Below are positions 1-10,700 of a DNA stretch of 64,000 nt, piece by piece (position 1 is the stretch's first letter; each line of letters starts with the position of its first letter). The notes beneath the pieces are model-generated. The model was not told the DNA's origin. It made no database searches and worked only from the letters and a program-made list of their open reading frames with translations. The translations under genes were made by a program, and so were the position numbers. Origin of the DNA: Diphasiastrum complanatum (taxonomy: Eukaryota; Streptophyta; Lycopodiopsida; Lycopodiales; Lycopodiaceae). The DNA lies in contig CM055104.1 of the NCBI GenBank assembly GCA_029204225.1, positions 41,259,390 to 41,323,389 on the forward strand. The letters run 5' to 3'.

Positions 1-1372
1 GTGAAAGGGCAGAAGATGGAGAGGGTTAGTATAACTCTCATGAATGGTGCTCTATCACAAACAGAGTACCAAGAAGATTTCAGATTCAATGTCTAGTCAG
101 AAAATGATATATGGTGGTTGGCAGCGTTTCAGGTAACTAGTCTCATTATTACATTACATTCATTGAATAGTATTAACTCATTGTTAACTAAGTCTGATTA
201 ATTCTTTGGACAGGTGCTGAAGGAGGATCATGATATATTATCATGGATATTCTCAAGGACATCTTATCCTAGGATCATCAAGGACCATATGGATGGAGGA
301 CTTCTCAATGTTCCAGGAGTTGTAGACTTCAATGTTGAATGGCACTTAGCAAGTGATTTGAAAACATTAAAATGTATGTATAATGTCTCTCACGGTGCTA
401 CATCAAAACACCCTTGTTTGTACTGTATGAAAATGGCAAAAGATGTAACTAGGAGCACAAGAATTGCTAGAGAATATGCAAATCCAAACTGGAAGCCTGT
501 GTTGCCTATCCCCTTAAAAAATGTGCATGTTTGCACTCTTCATGCAGGTTAGATTAATAGAAAAGATCATTTATCTTCATGTAATGTTTGCTTGGAATAC
601 TAATCCAGCATCATTAGCAAAGGAAGCTATCTCTCGATTAGAAGACGTTTTATCAAAAGCAGGACTCCATAAAGGACATGTCAAAATTCAAATAGATGAA
701 AAGCCTTCAGGAAAGAATGGGAACATGCCAACTAAGCCAAGCATAGGAGGAGCAAAGGCACGACATTTCCTATCAAATCATACTGGTAGGGCTTCTAATA
801 TTCAACACTCAGTTTGGACAGATATTATTGCTGCTACTCATGACTTCGAGAAAGACGGCAAAACCAGAGTACTAAAAGTTGATGTATGGAAAAAGCTTGA
901 TAATATGATTGCTATTTTAAGAAAAGAAAAATACTCTGATATTGATAAGAAAGCTGTCCAAAGGACTTGTGTCGAGTTTGTTAATGCAGTATCAAAAGCA
1001 TGGGGAGATGATCACATCACTCATTACATGGTTAGTATTAAATTCTTAAAATGCTTTCAAATCCAAACATAAGACTAACATTATGATTTTGACATATGCA
1101 GCACATACTAAGAGATCATACAACATTTTTTGCAAATACATATGGAAGCTTGAGTGTATGGTCATCACAAGGGATGGAGAAGTCACACTGGCAAGCACAA
1201 GCAGCATTTCATCGAAATACACAACATGGAGGAACCAATGAAAAATGAAACTACATTTGTCAATTGTTTCAGTGGTTCTACCACAGAGTTCAAATTCGAC
1301 ATATAACAAAGTCCACACAATACAACAAGTTTAGAAAAGCATGCAAGTTCATACAGGAAGAGAAAATTAGAT
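1..1372 (+). pseudogene. Broken spliced transposase-like gene, family not recognised
   Basis: The reading continues across two introns with good borders. One runs 133-213 (donor after TTTCAG, acceptor TTTGGACAG) and the other 1031-1101 (GTTAGT to TATGCAG). Seen in the protein: a Cys pair in HPCLYCMK, a VHVCTLHA stretch, a long basic and acidic middle, and a C-terminal part with YGSLSVWSSQGMEKSHWQA followed by a QWFYHR stretch. This layout recalls transposase-like proteins repeated in plant genomes, but I cannot name the family and no catalytic triad is certain. It is broken. There is a stop near position 95, a frameshift near 545-550 and a TGA at 1245-1247 (CGA to TGA would explain it), and the 5' end lies outside the window. 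It faces the minus-strand gene at 1740-2632, which suggests two convergent genes of one element. The transposon origin is an inference. Confidence 0.5.
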
Positions 1373-1508
1373 GATTGTTGAGTACAAGATTATCATTATC
1401 ATCAAATCATGACATGTTCAGAATTGCTTTGCAAATTCATTGAACAAGAAATGAGAAATATTCAATGTAAATGTATTGACTGTATTATACCAAAATAAAA
1501 AGTGTCAA

Positions 1509-1694
1509 CTATTCATCATCAGATCTTGCGTCAGATTCTATGGCAGTATTGTCATGAAAAAATTCTCTGCTAGCGTATGCATCCAATAGATGTGCATTAT
1601 CTTTATTTTCACTAAGCTCAATATAAGTGGAATACAATGAATAATGGGAGCTCCTTAAAGGAACATTCCCATCAGTAAAGCCTAAAATGTTCAA
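1509..1694 (-). CDS. Short acidic ORF, possible last exon of the neighbouring minus-strand gene
   Basis: This is a 61-codon open frame ending in an acidic SDARSDDE tail. It lies 45 bp beyond the stop of the minus-strand gene at 1740-2632. It could be an alternative terminal exon or chance. Nothing recognisable is present. Confidence 0.2.
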   Translation of the reverse strand: MNILGFTDGNVPLRSSHYSLYSTYIELSENKDNAHLLDAYASREFFHDNTAIESDARSDDE

Positions 1695-1739
1695 AACATA
1701 AGATCTTTTAACAAAAATGATCTTATTTGTCTTTACAAA

Positions 1740-2632
1740 TTAATGTCCTCCTAGGTAAAATGATAAAGCTTTAACTGCCATTATAAGAGTCTCCCCGACT
1801 GGGCTCAGCTTGGAATGAGCAACACAGATCTCATTCTTCAAGAAATGTCTAAGATAGTGGCCAAGTCCACTATCTCTCTGGAAAGGCGATGCGTGTTGTC
1901 TGAAACCACCTCGTCTCGCAACAAAATCATCTATTATGAGAGCATCCTGCAATAGGAAATTTGTTAGCAAAAACACATTCAGTGATTAGAAATATCGTAA
2001 TGCAAGAAAATTTAAACACTTACACATTCTTCATCATCAGCAGCAACCAGATCAAGATGATCAAGATAATGACCACGTACTGAACTGGAATCATCCGTGA
2101 AATGCAATAATGATGGACGAGGGAAGCCCATCTGGGATTGAAATGTCGTGATTTCTTCATCGGATGATCTACCTCGCCCATCCTCAGCTATATTTGATAA
2201 AGTCTTAGTAAAGCATTCTTCAGCAGTCATAATTCCCTCCTCATCATCAAAATCAATACCAGCAACAAAATCATCTGTTTCAAAATCTACGAAGTCGGAG
2301 AATTCGAAAATTGTGCCGGATAATAAACATAGAACCTCGTCTTCACGATAGTCAAAAAATTTACATAAATCAGCAGTAGTAAAATATACATCGTCATTAA
2401 TATAATATACAGACAAATTGAATAGATATTTAGAATCCTCTGTAGGGTTGGATTCATCAGCAGATGTATTTTGGCCAATAAAAGAATCTTGTAGAGAATC
2501 AGTATTTATATTTATAGAGTCTTGTGCGCGTTTCTTCAGAACTAATTTCTTTCTATTATATTCAGCTTGCACATGTCCGATATACCGTACGTTCCTTCCA
2601 TACATATCGGTCCTCTGCGAGATTTTTATCAC
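1740..2632 (-). CDS. Uncharacterised acidic protein, two exons
   Basis: Two minus-strand exons join in phase: 2632-2024 (ATG at 2632) and 1946-1740. The intron uses GTAAGT as donor and ends TATTGCAG. The product is about 271 residues. The N-terminus is basic (MYGRNVRYIGH, then YNRKKLVLKK). A long Asp/Glu-rich middle follows, and the second exon encodes an ordered part with DDFVARRGGF, HYLRHFLKNEICVAHS and ETLIMAVKALSFYLGG. I do not recognise the family. The frame is intact, unlike every transposon pol here, so it may be young or under selection. Its convergent position to the transposase-like gene at 1-1372 suggests the second gene of one DNA transposon. It could also be a host gene. Confidence 0.45.
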
Positions 2633-2689
2633 CCTTATGTTCTCACCCTCCTCGTCGTGTGCAAGTCCGCTATTGCATAGTACACATCC

Positions 2690-4880
2690 ATGAATAGGAG
2701 AAAGCAGACCAGGAGGGACCTTTTCTCTCCTGGCTCATCCTCAGCCCCTGCGGTGGCCGATACCCCTCCTGCTAGACATAGAACGCGCAACCGCAGTAAG
2801 CAGACTAAGAAACCATTTAGATCAAGCCATCAGCATACTACTAGAGGATTGTTAGACATTGTGCATTCAGACATTTGTGGCCCGATGAAAAATCCTTCTA
2901 TGAAGGATGCAAAGTATTTTATATCTTTAATTGATGAATTTTCCAGAAGGACTATGGTGTACTTTATCAAGAAGAAATTAGAAGCTTTCAATTGTTTCAG
3001 AATCTTCAAGGAGCACGTAGAAAAGGAGACTAGAAGGACGATCAAGGCCCTAAGGTCACAGTCCTCACTCAAATGGCTTAGCCAAGAGAAAGAACTGTAC
3101 TCTGGTTGAATAAGCTAAATGTATGCTGGCACATGCATCGCTGCCCAAAAGTTTTTGGGCCGAAGCTATATCCACTTCAGCTTACATCCAGAACGGATGT
3201 TCGACCAAGACCCTCTCAAGCAAGACCCCCCATGGATAGGCTCTAAGCCTTCTGTGAAGAATGTATGGTTGCGAATATCAACGTCTACTGTAGCTATCGC
3301 CTCTTTGGGTAGGTCACTCCATCGGATCACCTGGTTGTAGTGTTGCTTCAACTGATACTTCTTATTCACAGGTGCCTTGGGTGGATCGATCCTTGAGACT
3401 TTCGCCATAGCAGACTTTTGTGGTGGTTGAGCTGGTACCTTCTTGGTTCCATAACGATCTGGGTCCATGAGGAGAATGTTCGGATGCGTTGCCTATGCGC
3501 ATATCCCAAAAGACACGAGGAAAAAATTTGACTTCCAAGGTCTTAAGACCATCCTGATTGGGTATGCCTCATCTGATAACACATACAAGCTGTATGATCC
3601 TGATACCCAACAAATCTTGTATAGCCAAGATAAAGTCTTTATTGAGGATCAATTCATTGACAACAAAGGCAATTATATTGTCCTAGGATAACCTTCATCA
3701 TCTGCCATTGACATGACAATCAAAGCTTTTGGCCCAAGCATGTCCATTGTCGACCCACTATTTGACAGCGAATCAGACGAAGACGTTGTTGCTACCCAGC
3801 AACAAGTCCCAAGAGTGGTTCATCAGTCAATTTCTCCCAGAAGATCAAGCCGAGTGCACACACAACCCACAAGGTATACTCCTGAGTCTGCATGTCTCTT
3901 GATACAAGAACTGACAACAGTCGAAGAGGCACTCAACCACCCAGACTCTGATCTTTGGAGAGAAGCTATGGATAGAGATTATTCCTCTCTGGTCAAGAAC
4001 CAGATGTGGTCAGTAGTCAAAGCTCCTATTGGCTGCAATATCATTGATTGCAAATGGATCTTCAAAATTAAGTACAATGCCAATGGAGTAATTGATCAAA
4101 GGAAGGCAAGACTGGTAGCACGAGGATTCACTCAAATCCCCAACGTCGACTATAGTGAGACTTTCACTCCAGTAGTCAAGCATTCATCGATCCGAGACCT
4201 CCTATCATATGTTGCAGTTGCCGACCTCGAAGTGCATCAATTCGATGTACAAACAACTTATCTGAATGGAGTTATACAAGAAGACATCTACATGATCCAG
4301 TCCAAAGGATACGTTTTGGAAGGTATGAAGAATCATTCACAATCTTCTTGATAGATACAATCTAAAGAATTGTAAGTTAGCTCACTCACCGATGGATCCA
4401 GGCCTACGTTTGTCAAAGGACCAATGTCCCAAGACCAAGCAAGGAGAGGAGCAGATGAGAGAGTATCAGTACTGATCGATACTTGGATCTCTCATGTACG
4501 CAATGGTCTGTACAAGACCTGACATCTCTTTTGCAATAAGCTCACTCAGCCAATATATGACTAATCCTAGTATTACCCATTGGAAGACTCTCATAAGAGT
4601 CATGAGGTATATTCGAGCTACCATGGACTAGTGCATCTGCTATGGAGATGTCAGCAACAACAATCTTCATCAGCTTAGTGGATATTCTGATGCAAGCTGG
4701 GGAGGAGACGTAGACAATCGTAAGTCCACATATGGATTCACATTCTTCTTCAATGACGGTCGTATCTCATGGAACAGTCGTAAGCAAACCTCTATCGCTC
4801 TTTCTTCTACAGAAGCAGAATACATTGCTGCTTCTCAATCTATTAAAGAAGCATTTTGGTTGATAAATTTACTGTCAACC
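2690..4880 (+). mobile_element. Copia remnant A: integrase, RT and RNase H pieces
   Basis: The order is that of Ty1/Copia pol. A partial integrase core lies at 2840-3070 (DIVHSDICGPMK, then FISLIDEFSR). Foreign or scrambled sequence occupies about 3110-3466. The pre-RT region is at 3467-3690 (FGCVAYAHIPKDTRKKFD). The RT start is at 3940-4320 (KWIFKIKYNANG, KARLVARGFTQ, FDVQTTYLNG). A deletion removes the RT catalytic core, and RNase H follows at 4480-4880 (GSLMYAMVCTRPDI, GYSDASWGG, RKSTYGF, ALSSTEAEYIAA). Stops include a TGA at 4470-4472 where the family has Arg. No LTR is visible at either end. It is dead. Confidence 0.85.
3110..3466. other. Non-Copia insert inside Copia remnant A
   Basis: About 350 bp separate the integrase and RT pieces of Copia A and show no Copia homology that I can read. 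The minus strand carries a 100-codon open frame (3468-3166) with a PPKAPVNKKYQLKQHYNQ stretch. It may be a filler insertion or another transposon fragment. No function is proposed. Confidence 0.3.
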
Positions 4881-5159
4881 AAAATGTGCATTCGTGGCTG
4901 TCTAACTGATCAACTTCGTGATGCCATTTACAAATTAGCATCCGTTGTCAGGCACTTATATTTTCTTGTTTATATCGATATCTTATGAAATTGCGTGTTT
5001 TTTTTCTAAGACAAGTTTGATAAAATAATATGAACGTACTAAAATCTAGTTATACTGCAAACATGATGTAGATGGATGTGTGGTAAGGAGATTCATGAGA
5101 TAGACGTGCAAAAAAACAAGAAGATATGGTGGAGGCTCTGTATGTATGCTTGAGAGGGA

Positions 5160-6804
5160 TTTTCCAACTTCTATTTTAGACATACTGGTGCATATGCTTG
5201 TGCACTTGGTCCAAGAAGTTGGTATTGCCGGTCCTGTGCACTCAAGCTATAATACAATTGAATTTGATTTTAGTGGTTTCAATAATTGTAGTGTGATTCT
5301 TTCAAATTATAAATAACAGAATGTTCTCATTGATGTGTTAAAATTTTCTGTAGGTGGATGTTTTTCTTGGAGAAATTCATGAAAGTGTTGAAAGATTTCA
5401 TGCGTCAGAAGGCAAGGCCAAAGGGAAGCATGTCAGAGGGATGATTAGTGCAAGAATCTCTATTTTATGTTACCGAAGTTTTGTTTCAAATAGATCCATC
5501 TGCTCCACGACTATGGCATGATTAGGAAAGTAATGAGGTGAAAGGTGAAAAACCTCAAGTTATGGGTAGTCTTAAAAAAATGACACCTATTTTGAGAAAA
5601 AAAATTTCAATCTTCATGCTATATAATTCAGGAGTAATGGACAAATGGTTGGAATTATAGAAGATAAAAAAGAAGAGTATTGACTAGAATCGACACCAAC
5701 GCAATAGGCATAGAGGCCAAGCTGCACCTTCACATGATCTTGTGCCATTGCCCAACCAATGCACTATAGACTGGATGGTTGATATACTCCGACAAGCAAG
5801 ATCAAAGGGACAATTCATATCTGACACAAAATGGGAATTTGCAAGAGGATGTGATTGGAAGGTTTGTCTATAACTCTATTTTTTTTAAGTGAACAATTTT
5901 AATTTGTATGATGATTGATTATTGTTTTAATTATAATCAGCATGTGACAGTATCGAAAGTATAGTGCAATGTGAGCATATGGTCGCCATCATCGCATTGA
6001 ATCAGTTGATATGAAACTACGAACTTATAATTGTGGTGTGATGGCATCCTTCCATCAAGAAAGTCAGAGTAGTGCTCAAGATCAAAGTCCAATTTCTGGA
6101 GAGCTTGAGTATGTAGGAATCATACAAGCCATATATGAGGTGTGTTTTGGTGAAATGGGTAAATATTTGTTATTTGACGTGAAATGGTTCAAAATCAACT
6201 ATAGAGGATCAAATGCAACTGTAAAAAAATATCGTAGTGGAACTTTTTGCTATCGATTCAACCAAGCCATTAAGCATGGACTTTTCAGACACATTGGTGT
6301 TGCCTCGTCATTGTGAACAGGTGTGCATGAATTTCACATTTTTTCTTTTTGTCAATTGTGATCAATGTTATATTAATCATCTACACTACTTTTTCATTAC
6401 ATCTATTTATTGTGAATTAAAATGTGATCATAACAAATATCTAATCCTAACATTGCTAAATGTGCAAGTATTTTTTCAACCAGATCGACTAAACAAAGAT
6501 TGGTGGTATGTTGTTCAAATTAAGCCACGCTCAAAACATGTATTCGAAAATGTATATGTTGAGAATGAAATGGAAGATCTAAATTTGGACAACACAAGTA
6601 TATCTGATGAAGATGTACATATATCTTCGAGTTTGATTCTCATGATTTCGACGACTCAGATGATGAAGAGGACAACAATGATTCTTTGCATGAAGACAAT
6701 ATTGAGAGAGGTTTTGATTTCGATAGTGATGATGAAAATCATTTTACCAGAGATAAGTTGCAAGATGTATTGGCTGATGAATTTGAATCTTACGATGATG
6801 AATA
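5160..6804 (+). mobile_element. CACTA (En/Spm) TNP2-like transposase remnant
   Basis: Two blocks match the usual C-terminal half of plant TNP2 proteins. At about 5180-5240 the frame reads LVHLVQEVGIAGPVHS, like the DUF4218 region. At 6040-6560 it reads YVGIIQAIYEVCFGE, YLLFDVKWFKI, LVLPRHCEQ and VFFQPDRLNKDWWYVVQIKP, like DUF4216. An intron of about 160 bp (GTGTGCATG to TGTGCAAG, roughly 6321-6469) joins CEQ to VFF. After it an acidic tail continues to a TGA-rich region near 6804. There is a frameshift near 6240 and several stops in 5380-5960. Terminal inverted repeats were not found. Family assignment rests on motif order and spacing. Confidence 0.6.
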
Positions 6805-7442
6805 AAGTTTGTACATGTCACAAATAATTTTGTCATAAAATGATCCATTGTGGTCAATATATATTGTTTTCAGATTAAAATTATTATATTTTTCTGTGTG
6901 AACTAATTAAGAGATATATGTGTTGATTATTTATATATTATAATTAAAAAGCATCTTCTTTGAGATAATAATACACCTTGCCACAATATTGTTCGACTAT
7001 TCATTGATCTTTGCAAACACACAAAGGTGTATAACATTGCAATTTTTTTATTAACAAATTAGCTTAACAAGCTACCACATGGCTCTCAATTGTAAGGTAC
7101 TTAGCATCCTTTCAAATGCATATGAAGCTCATGCTTATATTTTTACCCATTAGTACCATATTGAAATTAATGTCAAATTTTGATTATAGAATTTTCTCAA
7201 TATACAAACACATCATAATGTCCATAAATGCATAAGATAACATGTAATATTCAACTGATAATAACTTCAATTCATCATAGCATAATAATTTGACATAATG
7301 ATCATTTGATTTTTAGTTCTAAGTATACACTTATTCAAAATCTTAAAAAAAATCTTATTTGCTTTTAAATTAATCATAAAGTTGTTGTTTATTAACGTAT
7401 TATTCATAATAGTTAAAAAAAAAAATTACAACAGACTAATTT
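6805..7442. other. AT-rich, no gene seen
   Basis: This is very AT-rich sequence between the CACTA remnant and the palindrome array. No coding signature or clear repeat was seen. Confidence 0.5.
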
Positions 7443-7910
7443 TGCCATGCATGGCACTGCCACGTGTGGCAAATTTCCAAAGCAAAATTTCTTTAAGTAT
7501 TGTGTTTTGATATTGCCATGCATGGCAAATTTTTTGACAAATTTTGTCACGCGTGGCAATAAAAAAAGCCATCGCTCTGGAATTTTCTCTGGAGATTTGC
7601 CACACGTGGCAAATCCCAAAAGAATCATGTCAGATGACAATTGGCTAAATAACAACCTTACGTGGCACTTTCACACGTGGCTGTGCCACGCCGACATATT
7701 TTGGAACTCAAATTTTAAATTTTGAGTTTAAAAAAATTTGCGTGGCAGTGCCACGCAGAATTAAAATTTTTTTGCCAGACCCCACCTTCAGCCTGGATTT
7801 CACTAGCAGGGTCCTTGGAAAGGAAAAGTTTTGACATGGATGTGCCACGCATAAGAAAAATGTCAAAATTTCGGCTAAGTATCAGATTCGCGTGGCAGCG
7901 TCGCATGGCA
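7443..7910. repeat. Array of TGCCAC/GTGGCA palindromes
   Basis: At least ten copies of TGCCAC or GTGGCA occur in 470 bp, most paired as palindromes. TGCCATGCATGGCA lies at 7443-7456 and 7514-7527, TGCCACGTGTGGCA at 7458-7471, TGTCACGCGTGGCA at 7545-7558 and TGCCACACGTGGCA at 7598-7611. CGTGGC-TGT-GCCACG lies at 7676-7690 and GCGTGGCAGTGCCACGC at 7740-7756. Half sites lie at 7661, 7841 and 7890-7910. An AT-rich palindrome sits at 7707-7730. The array lies between the CACTA remnant and a truncated Copia. Dense short motifs in both orientations are typical of CACTA subterminal regions that bind the element's own protein, so that is the preferred reading. A G-box (CACGTG) bearing regulatory region is the alternative. 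Confidence 0.7.
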
Positions 7911-7928
7911 AAACACACATATGTGTAG

Positions 7929-10346
7929 TTGTGCAAGTCTAACGACTTCAATGATCTTTGTGATCAATGTGGGATCAAAAGACAATTTACACAAGCTCAT
8001 ACTCCTGCTCCCAATGGTGTAGAGAATTGTCCGATTGTGAAAAGTGCCATATCTATGCTAGCTGAGATTAAACTACCAAAAGATTTTTGGTCAGAAGCAT
8101 GCAATACGATAGTCTATCTTCAAAATAGAAGTCCTACCATTGCCATACCAAAGATAACACCTGAGGAGGCATTCACGAAGAAGAAGCCAAAGGTGAACCA
8201 CTTGCGAATCTTTGGATGTAAGGCCTTTGTACACATTCCTAAGGAAAAGAGACATAAACTTGATGTCAAAGCTATCAAGTGTATATTCTTAGGATATGAT
8301 GATCGTGTTAAGAGCTATAGATGTTTTGATCCAGTGGAAAACAAAATACATGTAAGTCGTGATGTCATCTTTGATGAATCCAAGATGTATAAAGACGAGG
8401 ATGCTGAGAAAATAGACACATCCAGTGGGAAAGATGGTATAGTGAGGATACCTCCTGATGATGATCCATTTATTGACTTTCCTAGTGATGGATATGAGGA
8501 TACATCTCAAGATACTACTACTCAACCTCAAGAGGTAGGTTGGAGAGGTAGAGATAAACCTTTTGGTGCAAGAAAGACTGAAGCTGCAGGTGACAAACGC
8601 AAGGAGAAAGATGTACCGTGGGATACATTTTCACCAGAAAGCCGACCACCTGACAAGAAGCTCCCTAAGTGGTTTGAGAGATTATTGGAGAGCCGCGACA
8701 TGGATGACTTTCCAGGATCATCTAGCCAGGGAGAGCTACGAAGATCAACAAGAGAGAAGACACGACCTGAAAGGTATGAAGCAAATTATGCTCTCTTATC
8801 TAGCATTATTCAAAGCAAAGAACCTTCGACTTATGGTGAAGCGAAGGATGATGACATTTGGGTCAAGGCCATGGGAGAGGAGATGGAGTCAATTGCTAAG
8901 CATAGCACATGGGACTTAGTGAAACCACCAGTTGGCAAAAAACCCATTTGCAAATGGGTATACAGGACTAAGTACCATGCAGATGGAAGTATAGCAAAGC
9001 ACAAAGCAAGATTGGTGATCAAAGGGTATGCACAAAGTAAAGGGATTGACTATGAGGAGACCTTTGCGCCAGTATGTAAGTGGAATACTCTACATCTACT
9101 TGTTGCTTTAGCTTCAGCTTTTGGTTGGCCTTTGCATCAGATGGATGTGAAATCTGCTTTTCTAAATGGTGGGTTAGAAGAAGAGGTGTTCATGGATCAA
9201 CCTGAAGACTTTGTAGTGAAAGGACAGGAGAATAAAGTATGTCGCTTGAAGAAAGAGCTTTATGGTCTTAAATAGGCACCGCGTGCGTGGTATAGTAGAA
9301 TTGATGCCTACTTTCATTCAAAGGGGATGGTGAGAACACATTTTGATCCGAATCTGTATGTCTTATGCTTTGATGATATGGTTGCTTTGATTGCTCTTTA
9401 TGTTGATGACTTGATTATTACGGGAAATAATCAAGAGATGATAGACATGATCAAGAAAGACCTCATGAAACAATTCGAGATGACAGATCTCATCTTGATG
9501 CATTATTGCCTTGGACTAGAGGTGTGGCAAAAAGGACACGAAGTGGGTTTAACACAGGTGAAGTATGTCAAAAAGTTGCTGCACAGGTTCAGGTTGCAGG
9601 ATTGCAAACCAGTGAACACTCCTATGGAACCAGGTAAAAAGCTTTATAAACTTGATGAGTCATAGCCATTTGATGCTACATTGTATAGGCAGTTAGTAGG
9701 GAGCTTGATATACCTTACCACAACTAGACCACATATATGTTATGTTGTTGGTATTGTAAGTCAGTTTATGGCAGCACCTACGGAAATGCATTGGAAGGCA
9801 GCTAAGCACATTTTGCATTATGTCAAAGGCACTTCAGATTATGCTTGATTTACAAGAAGCATGAGGGTTTACCTGAGTTATGTGGCTATGTGGATGCGAA
9901 TTGGGGAGGTGACTATGATGATCGTAGATCCACCACATGGTATGTACTCCAGCTTTGTGGAAGTTGTTTTTCTTGGTCTAGTAAGAAGCAAAGTACGATT
10001 GCTCTATCCACCACAGAAGCATAGTATAAGGCAATGTGTAGTGTAGCACATGAGGCTATATGGTTGAGACAAATCTTGGATGAAGTTGGCATGAAGTAGA
10101 AAAATCTCACGACTATACATAGCGACAGTTAGAGTGGCATTCAGCTAGCAAAGAATCCAGTGTTCCATGCGAGAACCAAATACATTGAGATTCAGTATTA
10201 CTTTATATGTGAGAGGCTGCTGAATTGTGAAATTCATGTTGTTCATTGTAGTACGGAAGAACAACTAGCTGATATTTTCACTAAGCCACTTGTTAAAGAA
10301 AAGTTTGATAAGTTTAGATCAAAGCTTTTTGTACTTAAAGTTTGTT
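7929..10346 (+). mobile_element. Copia remnant B: second half of pol
   Basis: The element is truncated inside the integrase. Domains in order are the integrase end (FNDLCDQCGIKRQF, near 7940), the pre-RT zone (HLRIFGCKAFVHIPKEKR, 8200-8260), RT at 8860-9650 (CKWVYRTKYHADGS, KARLVIKGYAQ, QMDVKSAFLNG, ELYGLK, ALYVDDLIITG) and RNase H at 9690-10340 (YVDANWGGDYDDRRST in another frame, then IEIQYYF and ADIFTKPLVKEKF). The YVDD catalytic box is intact. In-frame TAGs at 9273-9275, 9663-9665, 10097-10099 and 10130-10132 stand where the family usually has Gln. Frameshifts occur near 9845-10050. It is dead but was once close to canonical. Confidence 0.9.
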
Positions 10347-10384
10347 GACTTTAAAGCTATGTATATGACTGTATAAAAAGTAAA

Positions 10385-10700
10385 CTCTATTTTAAGGGAG
10401 AGAGTAGAATTAAAGTAGAATCACTATGCTACTGTACTATGGGTCCTATCAATCGATAAGGATCACTTGGCCTCGCCACGAGGCGAGTCGATGGGACACG
10501 CATCCCGCCAATGGCAACCTGGGTCATGCATGGGTTGCCTGAGTGAAGAACTATATGTACAGTGTAATTTCATTTTGAGAAATACAGTTGCTATGTGAGC
10601 TTGTTGTGGGGAGTGTTTTATGTCTGTGTTACTGTGTAGCATGATCTATGTTCCTGTTCGAAGCAGATTCTAAGTCTTAAATGGCCTATTAGACTTCTGT
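10385..10700 (+). repeat. Polypurine tract and start of 3' LTR of Copia B
   Basis: TTTTAAGGGAGAGAG at about 10390-10405 is a polypurine tract placed just after the pol stop. The sequence that follows, with a CTATATG stretch near 10551, is the expected 3' LTR. The right end cannot be fixed because the 5' LTR is missing. Confidence 0.5.

Noticed and set aside
3166..3468. Minus-strand 100-codon frame in the middle of Copia A as a nested gene.
   Set aside because: Short, with no recognisable family, and it stops where Copia coding resumes. It was kept only as an unexplained insert.
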